Assembly: GCA_029945375.1 (NCBI GenBank)
Contig: CM057057.1
Location: forward strand, 4,588,001-4,652,000
DNA from: Agaricus subrufescens
Taxonomy: Eukaryota; Basidiomycota; Agaricomycetes; Agaricales; Agaricaceae
Direction: 5' to 3'
DNA length: 64,000 bases
Below are positions 34,754 to 45,461 of this stretch, in pieces (positions within the stretch are counted from its first letter, which is position 1; each line of letters opens with the position of its first letter). A program made the position numbers and the translations under genes. Under the pieces are notes generated by a model that searched no databases, was not told the DNA's origin, and saw only the letters and a program-made list of their open reading frames with translations.

Positions 34754-35191
34754 ATGAAAGTCACCATCAAACATTGGCACGCAGTCGCCCAATGGCGATG
34801 GGACACCGGAAAGCCCGATTCGAACGACGACGATAACGACGATGACGTTTGTGGTATCTGTCGCGCACCTTACGAGGGATGTTGCCCGAGTTGCAAGATG
34901 CCCGGAGACGATTGTCCTTTAAGTCAGTGTGCTGTCTTTGCTCGTTCCTGTTGTATACATCTTGGACACTGATCGCCTTGGTTAAAGTTTGGGGAGAGTG
35001 TACGCATATATTCCATATGCATTGCCTCCTTAAATGGCTGGGTACAGCTGCGTCTAAACAACAATGCCCGATGGACAGGAGAGCTTGGGGTATGTCGCAC
35101 GACGACTCTCTTTGCTACCGCAGTCATCCTGATGATTAACTTAATTGGACTAGTCACTGCAGAGCGGAAGGTAGCAGAACCGATACCCTGA
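34754..35191 (+). CDS. apc11: Anaphase-promoting complex subunit 11 (RING-H2)
   Basis: Exons 34754-34922, 34988-35089 and 35163-35191 give 99 residues, slightly longer than the usual 84-95. The start MKVTIKHWHAVAQWRWD and the whole RING-H2 are diagnostic: DVCGICRAPYEGCCPSCKMP, GDDCPLIWGECTHIFHMHCL, LKWLGTAASKQQCPMDRRAW. Apc11 is the catalytic RING subunit of the APC/C ubiquitin ligase and recruits the E2 to drive mitotic exit. The tail ERKVAEPIP is encoded by the last exon and is less certain. A transposon copy ends 136 bp upstream, so the proximal promoter is very short or partly transposon-derived. Confidence 0.95.
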
Positions 35192-35744
35192 ATGCCAAGT
35201 GCTGGGCACCGAGCACTTTAGCCTCGCATACATACTACTATATTCCTGCTGCGGACATATTATTGACCCCTTAATTTGTGGCAACTGTCAAAGTGTTTGG
35301 TTCAAAAAAACAATCTATTTGGTTCGTAAGAAAAGGCCAAAAGATAATAAGGCTCAATTCCACAATGCACATAAACTTCTTTACACGCATCAAAGGGAGG
35401 AAAAATTAACAAACAATAAAGATATACGATATATTAAAATATACAAACGACTAAAGAGCTCGGAGCGTAATTGAAGAAAGATGAGAAGGGGACGAATAAG
35501 TGAACGTGACGAAATAAAAGAAGCCCCTCTCTTTTCTCAATCCTCATCCATCCAAGTATTTGGACCTCAATTAGATCAGACGCGCCAGCGCGAATAACAA
35601 TATATGGGAATAGGACTTTTCCGATCAGCGGCCAGTACTTCCCGTATATTTGTATGGTTGACCCAATCAAGGTACGTATCCCAAACCAGAGAGAAGTTCT
35701 ACTATGCGGGTTTCGAGGTCGCGGGGTTTGCAAGAAGGGAGTTG
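35192..35744. other. Intergenic region downstream of APC11
   Basis: This is 553 bp between two convergent genes. It is AT-rich, and short frames on both strands show no recognised domain. No feature beyond likely 3' untranslated sequence could be supported. Confidence 0.4.
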
Positions 35745-36143
35745 TTACATCCTGGGGGTGTAGTGGCGGAGAGGAGGGGCCAACAGGGGAAGTGAGGTGA
35801 TGGCGAAAGTCAGACCGATGAGGGGTATGCAACAAGCGTTCCAGAATCCGGTTTGTGGGTGTAGTCGATCATGGTGAGCCATGGCGAATATTACTAGTCC
35901 GAAAAAGGCTACCAAAACATGCAACAAATGAGGGAATAGGTAATGTGGTTGAGAGTCCAGAAGATGTCTTTGATATGCATTCATATGATACGTTTTCTTC
36001 ACTTGAGTTGTCAAGTTGAAGTAAATCCAAGGGTGATGAGGGGGATGAAAGGTGGGGGATAGGGGCCGAAGGCGGCATGTGGCTACGGAATATGATCAGT
36101 ACAATGATTGTTTTGGTGGACGTTTGTTGAGCAGCCAAATCAT
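35745..36143 (-). CDS. Possible small membrane protein (119 aa)
   Basis: Exons (complement) 36122-36143 and 35745-36082 close in phase to 119 residues (MIWLLNKP... to RHYTPRM-stop). Two hydrophobic segments are visible: LFPHLLHVLVAFFGLVIFAM and WNACCIPLIGLTFAITSLPL, separated by a polar AHHDRLHPQTGF. I do not recognise the family. The intron is only 39 nt with a weak donor (gtccac), so the first exon is tentative. The start codon lies about 35-55 bp from the predicted end of the upstream gene on the same strand, which is very tight for separate fungal transcripts. It could be an alternative 3' part of that gene. Confidence 0.4.
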
Positions 36144-36177
36144 GGGGTCATGGAGGAGATAGATCAGGATCAAGCAT

Positions 36178-37846
36178 TCATGAGATGCTCATGCGGTTTA
36201 GCGTTGTACTCGCCGCACGGCCATGTTTAGCCGTTCCCAGTCGATTGTTTTGTCTTTTCTCCACTGATGGAAACAAACGTAAGTATATTCTCAATGAAAA
36301 AAGGGGATATACCAAACGTACATGCTTGTTTCAGGCCTTTGCCAAAGTTTCTTAGGAGGATGACGGAAAATGCCATCGTAGCAATCAGTAGAATGATAGC
36401 GATCACGGCTGAAACGACGACAATCAGTACAGCTCCCAAAAACCTCGCGTCGAGGTGGAGTCGGATACGAACAGAATACAGTAAGTGATTTCCACGTTGC
36501 TACATAGGTGGGAGAATTTATGTTCGTGAGCACCCTGATGAGCTAGCAAGGTATTACAACGTTAGTGAGGCTAATGACTTTTAACACAACGCAAAATAAT
36601 TGTGGCTTACCTTGTAAATGAAATAGATCAGGGCGCCGACACAGCCAGACATGAAGGTTCCCATCATCCAATTATTCTCATGTTTCGCCGCAAGATGTCC
36701 TTCAACTAGTAGCACAATAGAGAGAGGTAGTGCGACACATGTCACGTAGTACTCCCAGTCAGTGTTCTGCAGAACGAGCCAGATGAATTGGACAGAAAAG
36801 CCTGCCCAAAAAAAGACATCGAACTTGACGAGACACTCGTATATCTGGTAGCTTGCATACATGCGCTTGATATTGCGATCCGCCCCGAGAAATTTATAGA
36901 CCTTCCAGCCGAATTCGTGGTAAATTTTCCATCCGAGACCAATAAAGAATACTTCCGCGACTGCCACAACGATAGGGATGGTGGTTGTTAGGACGCCGAG
37001 GGGGATCCTAGCGTCGGTGTCACTATCACTCAAGGCCGCACGAACTTCACCAATTTGAATGGCCGCGTAGATAATGAGGAGACCATTGAAAACCCTATTT
37101 TGAGAAGCGGAGTTTAATCGTCAGCGGGCGCCCAGGTGGTCGGCGGAATGGCTCACGTTAGGAAGATGAACTGCAATGTATTGCGCGCGTAGACTGCATC
37201 CACAGCCATGACAAACTGAAAAACGCTGAGGGAAAAGACTTTAGACCTTTTAAAACGAGAGGCGGAGGACCACTTACTGCGCCCCAGCAAACACAGCGAG
37301 GTAGACAGGCATCCTCCGCGAAGCTACCTCTTCCACCGACGTCGACTGATGGTCTCCCTGACTATCACGGATCCTTAGATACAAGTCGCACTCGATGGCC
37401 AAATTGATGGTTGTTTCTATAAGAACGACAAGAACATAAAGACGGCACGGTATTGAGTCCGGCATGATCTGGAGGGTGACCATGAAGCGAGGTAAGGCGG
37501 CTTGCACGAGTAGTTAACTAACCTTTCGCCAGAAACCCGAAGGTTCGGGCTCTTTAGGCATAGACTGAGGCGGATAGACCATGTGGGCTGTATCATGTGT
37601 GTCATCTGAATGTTTGGAGGAAAAGGGCGATTTTAGGGGGGCAGAGTGGTGAGGGGAAAGTGTGTGGTGGTTTGCTGCAAGAGCGACATGATGCGAGTTG
37701 TTCGAGTATTCGTCTATGAGGTCGTCGTAGGAGGCCTTGAAGTCTTCTGGGTTGTTGTACTCGTCGTGGAGCGGGGGATGAAGATGGGGCCTGTAGTTGT
37801 GATCCGGGAGGGAATTTTGGGAGGGAAAGGACAGATTGTTGGCCAT
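36178..37846 (-). CDS. Multi-pass integral membrane protein, fungal conserved, function unknown
   Basis: Exons (complement) 37523-37846, 37278-37468, 37157-37225, 36611-37094, 36473-36542, 36322-36408 and a last exon at 36178-36263 give about 328 residues. The first 108 residues are polar and His/Ser-rich; six or seven hydrophobic helices follow. Landmarks are RLYVLVVLIETTINLAIECD, QFVMAVDAVYARNTLQFIFL, FNGLLIIYAAIQIGEVRAAL, GWKIYHEFGWKVYKFLGAD, WKSLTVFSVIAIILLIATM and LLRNFGKGLK. The pattern AVYARNTLQ...QIGE...KSLTVF...NFGKGLK recurs in an uncharacterised fungal family (tentatively the DUF7789 type). An alternative final acceptor ten bases further would end the protein at 36198. Transport or sensing is possible but not shown. 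Confidence 0.75.
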
Positions 37847-38032
37847 GGAAATGGAAAGAGAAAAGGAGGGTCGACGGACTAATGAGGGTCGGCAGTTGGC
37901 TGGCTTGTTTGGTCGTGCTAGCGTTGGAATTCTCTTGTTGCCACGGCCAAGCACATGATCAGGTAGGTATATTACTAGAATATCATACTAAGTATCCAAA
38001 GCATTTGCGATAGCATCCCAGCTCAGCTCCTC

Positions 38033-39811
38033 TCAATCACTGTCCGTGTCCGTCGACGACCCCGTCTCGTCGCCGCCATCATCTAACAACCATTGAGCGC
38101 TGCAATCACGAAAAAATTGCTGAAACTCACGTATTCCATAGTCCGGTACAACATGGTGCACAATACTCGGCGGGGCCGGTGGCCTCGGTGGACTCATCAC
38201 GCGTCTTGCGGGCGGCCCAGTCCCCCCCGCCTTCCCTCTCCCGCGACCGCTCCCCCCGCTCAGTCCATTGCTCTGTCCATGCGTACCAATAGCCCGAGAG
38301 GTGATGTTCGGGCTCTGCGTCGCCGCTGAAAACACAGACGATGCAGGCGTACCGACTGGGGATGTTGATCTAGACGATACCACAGATGGTGACCGGTCTA
38401 CGAATGACGTCGTTGATGATTCTCTGAGTTTGGACGGAATCTTTGTTTTGTTGCTGGTTGTCGACGCGTAATGTGACTATTAGAGATAATATAAGCTCAA
38501 TATAACTTGATGGCGACCTGAAGACTTCACTGCGACCGGTCCCGTAGAGTCTGATCCTGCCCTTACGCGTGATACAGGCGAACCTACGAGATTGCGAGTC
38601 AAGCATAATCCAAGCCAACAGGCAGTACACATACCAGAAGCTTTAGCCTTTTTGTTCACCTTGGCAGGTGACGTTTGAGGCGACTGTAGCTATGGACCAA
38701 CTTGATTATCACTACCACCAAAGAACACGAAAAACTCACCCTCTTTCTCTTCAGTGATCCCTCACTCTCCTCTACAAGGCAAGCCAAAGCCAAAAAAAAA
38801 GGTACCATCATTCACAATTCAAATATCCAAATATAAAGCCCACCAGCGGTTTTGGCAACTTTGGCTTTACCTTTTCCCTTTGCGTTCAATTTCTCATCCG
38901 ACGCGTTTCCCGCCTCTGAAGCAGGTGAAGCAGACCTCCCAGCATCAGAGGGTAATCTATGATAACAGCTCAGTCAGGCTCAACAGAGAAGAAAAAATGT
39001 CAGCCGAGAGTTATATACTTTGGTTTCACACCCGCATTCGAGCTAGCTCTCGTCGTTGTTCCTCTCCGGGCAGATTTCAAACCCATGCAAGAAGCTAGAT
39101 GCGGTGCATATCGATTCGATGCAATCTAACAACATTGAGTATCTGTAGATCCACCATATCAAGATCTAATTTACCTGCCGTTGGCATTTGACACAGTCTA
39201 ATAACACTGTTCCATCTTTATTCCCATTCCCCGTTGGTGTACCTGTACCAGTTGGGTTAGGTGTTCCTCCATTAGCCGATCCCGGTCCTTTTCCCGCCTC
39301 AGACGACGGTGTAGCCCCTCTCGAACTCGACCCTACACCATCAATACCATTACCATTACCACCATTAGAATGTGACGCAGATCCGGGGAGGTGTACTATT
39401 TGGAAAAACAGCACTCGTGTGTCAATATCCATCATCGTCCCTTCTGGCTGACATATATCCCAAACGTACCGGAGCCGCATCTGACATTTTTCATGATCAG
39501 CTCCAAAAGTACAAAGAACACCCTGAAAGAGTACGTACCGAGTTTGACAGACTTGACAAATAGCCTTTCCCTTCAATACTTCATGATGCGCTTGCAATGC
39601 TACATCAAATATTATATCGTCCAACATAGCCGAGAATATTCGTTTACTCTGCATACATGTGTACAACGAGTCGCATATACACATTTGGACGGCAGAGGGG
39701 GGGAAGCGGCAAACAAAAATGAATGAGCATTTCACATGAGCGAGTAGATGAGGGAACGTGCTTTACCAGAGCATTCAACATGTCCTCCTTCTCCGAAGAT
39801 TTAGGTGCCAT
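38033..39811 (-). CDS. sgf11: SAGA-associated factor 11 (Sgf11) homologue
   Basis: Ten exons (complement) 39767-39811, 39539-39648, 39470-39480, 39175-39395, 39019-39125, 38844-38956, 38740-38771, 38635-38689, 38537-38583 and 38033-38476 give 394 residues. The N-terminal helix (FSAMLDDIIFDVALQAHHEV) matches the part of Sgf11 that binds the deubiquitinase module. The zinc finger is LDCVKCQRQIASNRYAPHLA followed by SCMGLKSARRGTTRA-type basic residues, with the C-C-H-C ligands visible. Sgf11 anchors Ubp8 in SAGA for H2B deubiquitination. The long Ser/Gly/Pro-rich C-terminal tail is much larger than in yeast. Exon 3 is only 11 nt. The exon 9 donor (CCG|gtcgca) was chosen for phase and is weak. 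Confidence 0.85.
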
Positions 39812-40592
39812 AATTAACTCTGTACCTCACGTAAAGAGGCAGGGAGATGATCGTGTCAACGATTCGTATCGTTTGTGCAAGAAAGGGATGTAATGTGGGG
39901 GGTGATCAACCACCCTCAACTCGACGTCACGGAAAATACGAGGTAGGATCCGAAAAGAGAGAGCGAGCGTCCCAGGAAAAGGTAGAAAGTCCGTGCGTCC
40001 GTCAAATAGCTGTACCCAAAAACTCGTGGAGGTATCAAGGATACGAATTAAGGGTACGATTCCCGGTCACTTGAGTTAAGGATCGGTTCACTCGATAATG
40101 GTGACTTGGAAGGAACAGTAAACTTCAGACCCCTCCGGGATTTGACCAGTCGGATTAGTTCGGTGACCAACGGAAACTACTGAGAAGCAGATGTGAAGAG
40201 GAGGGTCGACTCGGCGTTAGTAGTTGGTGTGTTCATGCGACGGGTCAGCAATACTGAACCACGATCATCCCACGCGAACTAGCTGCTTAAACAATCCGAA
40301 TCCCCTTCAAGCGAGTCTCATGACAAATAATTTCATTCAATTCTCGTTTCCGTTCGTGCGTCCGTGAAAGACATAAATGTAAAAACAAAATATTGCTTTA
40401 GAGGATAAGTAGTAGGTATAACGGCAGCATTATCAAGTAGCTCTACTATGAGAAGGTAAAAAAGGCCTGCAGGACAAAAAATCATAGACCCATCACTTAA
40501 GCATTTCGCGAAATTTTTGAGATTAAACGCCTCTTTCTTCCTGCATTTCCTGGTTCTATACCCGCCATCCAACTCATCAAGCGTCAATCGAT
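39812..40592. other. Intergenic region between CBS/PB1 and Sgf11 genes
   Basis: This is 781 bp on the promoter side of Sgf11 and downstream of the CBS/PB1 gene. Short frames on both strands have no support. No repeats or clear regulatory motifs were recognised. Confidence 0.4.
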
Positions 40593-42958
40593 CTAATAGT
40601 TGTTTGATGACATCCTCGAAATGGCGAACACACCAATGATAACGACAGCCAGAGCACCAATGCTAGCAGGAAGCAACAAGTCCTTCGGGATCCCAAACAC
40701 TTGTTCTGCGGCAGGAGGCGTAGCAGCGGTCGGTGGAGGTCGAGGAGCTTGTTTCTCAGGAGGAGTAACAATCGTCTCGTTCTTTTCGACCTCCTTTTCT
40801 TCAACTTTGATAGGCGGCGGAGTATCCTTCACCTTCTCTTCGCTCTTCTCAACATTGACGTCCTTCCAGCCTTTGCCGCCCTGAACATACAAAACAACGC
40901 GATCCGATCCTGCATTCCTGGCAATCTTGACAGCGTCGGTTACATCGTCATCGGAAGTTATCAACACAGTGTCGCCATCCGCATCCGTGTACGAGAGGTG
41001 GAAGTCATTGTAGTCAGCATGAGAATCACCCTCTTGCTCCGGTTGGAACTCAGTGAAGAAAGGGTCTGTGGAAAGCTTTCCAGAGATAATCTCCCGCAAG
41101 TGGGCAACATCGTCATGTCGAGATTGGAACCTGTGTGTTCTGCCACTGGGTGTGCGGAATTTGAACACATAAGTACCGTCATCCACTGGAACTAATGCGG
41201 GTCCAGTGGGAATTGAAACACCTTTCTTCCGTGAAAAACCAGACAAAGCAGATGCATGGTCATCGTCATCCATTACCGATGCCGAGTCATTGGGGTGGAG
41301 ATCGGACGGAGGGGACTGCAGCTGAGAAAGATCACCAACTGAATAGTGAGAGCGTGAAGGCGCGTGTGATCCAGAAAGCATCGAGCCATCATCTTCATGA
41401 CCGAATGAGTCGAAGAATTTACCCCACATGGGACCGCCTTCGGTGTCGCTGCCAGCTTCACCACCGGCCATAACATTCATCTACGACGCGTCAGTCACGC
41501 ATTCTAAACCTCTCGATTTTACTCACTTGCTCGAGTGTGGCATACGTAAGTTTGAGAACGTCCACAATGGCCACCAACGATCCGTCCTCCTCGACTACTG
41601 GCAAATTGAGGTAGTGGCCGACTAAGAATTGAACGTATGAGGAATCATCCACATGAGAAGAGGGAAATTACATACCGTGCATTTTCTTCAAGGCATCATG
41701 GACAGTCATCGTTGGAGGTGCAGTATCGGGGTGAGGGGTCATAACCCTTATAACACTGCACCTGTTTGCGTCCAACCCAGCAGCAATGACCCTAAGCACA
41801 ACGTCCTTACTTGTGAAGATACCGACAATTCTTCCGCCCTCAATTACACAAACAGCTGTAGTACGCCTCTCCTTCATCAGTTTGGCGACCTCACGAACGT
41901 TGGTCTTGGGACCAACGGTAGCAGGGTCGGTTCGAGAATCCATGACAGTGGTCAGGTCAGGAAGCGCAGTTTTCTGCCTAAGTTTCTCTGCCCACGCAAG
42001 CATGGCAGTGGCTTGAGGGTTACTTCCAACTGCACCAAGCTCAGTTTGAACACCAGCCATAGCATTGAAGAGTTGTTCAGAAGCCGCTGAACTACGTTCA
42101 ACCTTGTCCAAAGCTTCATGGAAGACTTTGGTAATGTCCAGGAGGCCAACAACGTTGCCGTCTTCATTGCAGACTGGCTGAAAAGAACTGAGACCAGGCA
42201 TTCCAAGAGAATATGCACCAACATACCAGATGCCTGAAATGCCTTGAGACCATCAGCTGCAACGCCTCGGTTGCGCTAGTCGTGTCGCGAGTCACCATAG
42301 GATTACGCGTCATAATTTGGCTGACTGGCGTCGAATGCGGGTCAAGACTCTCGGCGGTGACCTATGAAAACATTGATATATCAATTCTCCGAGACCAACT
42401 CGCACTGTAAAAGTAGAGCGCACCCTGTAGGCAAGGTCCTTCGCGGTGAAGATACCACTCAATCCCTCCTCGTCGTCGACAACAAGAACACAGTCGGTGC
42501 GCTTTGCAGCACATAATTGACTGGCTTCAGAAACGGAAATATTCTCGGGGACAGTCAGCGCTGGAGTCGGCTTCAGAGCCGCGACAGTTCCCTTGGCTGC
42601 AGAGCTTTTTCCTGTACGCTTCCCCCTGCCGGACTGGAACGTCGTCGAAATAGTCCTCTTTCGTGACAAGTCGGAGGTAGCCTTCTTCCGAATTGCCTAG
42701 AAAATCACCGAGTAAGGCCGACACGTCGAAGAGGCAAAAGAAAAAAAAAAGACGAACCTCATCACGTCTAGACTGCTTCTTCCTGGGTTCGGAAAGGGAA
42801 ACGTGGGACTGGTACCCGGACATGGAAGACATGGTGTGCGGAGAACCGTGTGTTTTGGCAGAAGGACTTCTGGATGGGAATGGGGACACGGGACGGTCCG
42901 AGTAAGGGGTGGGGGAAGAGGACGAGTTACGGGTTATAGGAACGGGTATACGTGACAT
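40593..42958 (-). CDS. Four-CBS plus PB1 domain protein with C-terminal membrane anchor (Mug70-like)
   Basis: Exons (complement) 42758-42958, 42424-42696, 42227-42361, 41676-42177, 41527-41621 and 40593-41480 give 697 residues. Two tandem CBS pairs are visible: TDCVLVVDDEEGLSGIFTAK, LPVCNEDGNVVGLLDITKVF, TTAVCVIEGGRIVGIFTSKD and LNLPVVEEDGSLVAIVDVLK. A PB1 domain follows (YVFKFRTPSGRTHRFQSRHD to VLITSDDDVTDAVKIARNAG). After a K/E/P-rich linker the protein ends in one hydrophobic helix (LLLPASIGALAVVIIGVFAI) and a short tail, a tail-anchor arrangement. S. pombe Mug70 has the same architecture. CBS pairs usually bind adenine nucleotides. The ligand and membrane are unknown. Confidence 0.9.
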
Positions 42959-44809
42959 GAAAAGGCCGCCAAGCAGTCCAAACTTGGGCTACTCTCGTCG
43001 CGGCTGCCGCAGAGCTGGTTTTCCCAGAACACAATTCTCGCTTCACGCCCTCGCTTATGTCCTGATTGGCTAATCATCCAAATACAATCCTCCGGGACTC
43101 TAATTGAGTTCCCAAATCCAGAAAATTGGGTCCAACGCTCGACCTGGCAATTAAAATGTTTCCTGGCCACCATCCACGCATGTAGCTCAAATCCAATAGG
43201 CTTAAATATCACTCAAAGTCAAAGCATGATGATTTGGCCATGAAACGAACCATGGCTATGTCTGCGATTTCAACCGTTACAACTGAAATTAATCTAACAA
43301 TTTCCTATGAAAACTCTACTTAAAGTACCATACTCGCCGCAGAGGACTCACATTACGAAAACTGCCCCCGCCAGCGTAGCGTTGGGACGTCGCATCATTC
43401 GCTTCATTCGTTGGTGAAAAAAACCCTTGCTAAGAGTGAGAACACCATTCCTGACATGGCTCCACCCGAATCGGAACTTACAGACGAAAACCTAAGAATC
43501 GTTCAACTATTTCAGCAACATCCACAATTTGCTCATTGTTAGGGAAACTGAGAAGCTCGTAAGGCAAAGCTAACGCGATCCGAAAACCGTAGTTTTCAAG
43601 ATTGCTGCTTCGATGAACAGTATTGAATCATGTCGGTGCTCAGTGCAGTACCTACTGCCAATGCACCGCGAATGTACCAAATAAGTCGTAGATCTATCAA
43701 GTTCACTCCCGCAAGAATCGGAGAGGGCTTTCAAGATAAGAGCACAAGTTAGACCCGAAGACAGAACACTGCGGCCCAGACACAGCAATAACTAGCGGAG
43801 GCTATCTACTGGGAAAGAAACAACAGCCGATTCGGGCTAACACCCTCCATGTCCCTCGAGTGAAGTCAAATGCAATTTTGTATGATCGCTCGACTAATCG
43901 TATTGATCGAAGCCCGAAACGATCTCCGCAAAGACCTTCAAACACATTGTCATGAGATACAACATAGAGAGGACAACAGCCGGATAGACTATCTCAAAAA
44001 TATCATAAACAAAGCACCGGCATCCCAAGACCAAAAAAGAGCATTCCACCGGATTGATCGCAGCACCTGCCCTGGTAAGTCGGGCACGAGATAATCCAGC
44101 ACGCCAGGGCCAAGACTTGTCGTTGAATGAATACATTAGTGGCGCAGTGGACCAGCAGACAAAAGCAAACTCGTGCTATAGTCTGAATAGCTGCCCCGAA
44201 AGAATCATGCACATGTGATTATATCGTATCATCACAAGTTCACTGCCATAAGCAGGAGACAGACGTCGACAGAGCATTGGTTCATGTCAGGTCACGATGA
44301 ACTCTTGACATGTATTCATTAACTGTACGTAAGTACAGCCACTGGAAAGGATATGGTTTCCATTTCGGGATATATTTTGGCAGGTGCGAACTAAATTTAG
44401 TTCACAAATACCGCTGGCATGACTGTAAGGTTATAGCCATGGAGTGTCCCCCTCGACACCCTAGGTTTAGTAAGTAAATATATTTTAGCCGGACAAATCA
44501 GGGGGAAATTTTCCCTCACAAACCCCGGGGCATAGACAAAGGCCGTCAAATCATTGACATTCCAGACATACCACAATCTTGTTTGACACCGGAATGGCGA
44601 TAATCTGGAAATGATACTGAAATAACTGGATCAGCAGTAAAAAACATCCGAGTCGGATCGTTTGAAAAAAATTTATACGATCAAGACGAAGCCCACGAAA
44701 CGCAGGGGTCTTGTAGCCGCTGCTCATTCATCTCAACCAACCAGCTACAAGATGAAGTGGATAATTTAATTAAAGACGCATATACAGGCGATGATTCGTT
44801 AGTTACCGA
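42959..44809. other. 1.85-kb gene-poor interval
   Basis: No gene is supported. A 28-codon frame from ATG 43458 (MAPPESELTDENLRIVQLFQ) ends quickly and may be a fragment of a decayed mobile element, but no transposase remainder was recognised. Other short frames are unrelated to one another. Confidence 0.35.
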
Positions 44810-45461
44810 TCACCGGTCATCTTTGACTGCTCCGTTTGAAACTCTCCCAAACATAATTTCTCCTACAGTTAAGCCGGCAACAATAGAGATGAGAAAACCG
44901 GCATGGAAAGTCCTGAAACGCACACGGTGTTCAAAACACACACTGTAAGTGGGAAGAAAAGACTCTTACATGACAATCAACATCAGGATGAATCCCAGCA
45001 GTCGCTGGAACCCGTGTATTATTCCTCGTGGAATGTTGACACTTGCCATGAACGGGAGCGTTGTACGGGCTGGTAAATGCACCACTCGTTCCATCGACAT
45101 TTCTATCTCAGAACTCTTGGAATCGTGGTGAGAGCTTTGGTTGCTATCTTTCGAAGGTTTGGCATAGCGTTTAGACTTTCTGAAGGTCAACTAAGAGGTC
45201 AGATGAACTGAAGAAGAGATAGTTGGGTCGGTACCTTTGCACAAGATATTGGATCAACACTGGAGAGATCGCATGAACCGCTCTTTCCAATATGGCAAAT
45301 AAAAATATTCCGACACATGCACCGCCCACGGCACCCCCGGAGGTAGGTAGCCATGCCTCGAAGAGGAGATGGTCTCCACCGGTGAAATGAAGGAACGGGA
45401 TCATCATCATCGTCATCATCCCAGTCTGGGTATCATTGGTCATGCTCATGTCCGGGTCCAT
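44810..45461 (-). CDS. Ctr-family high-affinity copper transporter
   Basis: Exons (complement) 45235-45461, 44970-45179 and 44810-44912 give 179 residues. The N-terminus is methionine-rich (MDPDMSM, GMMTMMMIPFLHFTGGDHLL), as expected for copper capture. TM1 is GGACVGIFLFAILERAVHAI. A cytosolic loop with basic and acidic clusters follows, then TM2 with the essential M-x3-M motif (GFQRLLGFILMLIVMTFHAG) and TM3 with G-x3-G packing (VAGLTVGEIMFG). Ctr proteins import Cu(I) as trimers at the plasma or vacuolar membrane. The short first exon starts at the methionine cluster; upstream in-frame residues are unlike the family. No cysteine cluster is present at the C-terminus. Confidence 0.9.

Noticed and set aside
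38537..38583. CAG|gtcgcc as the donor of Sgf11 exon 9
   Set aside because: It leaves the next exon in a frame that stops early; the nearby CCG|gtcgca donor keeps the long S/P/G-rich frame open.
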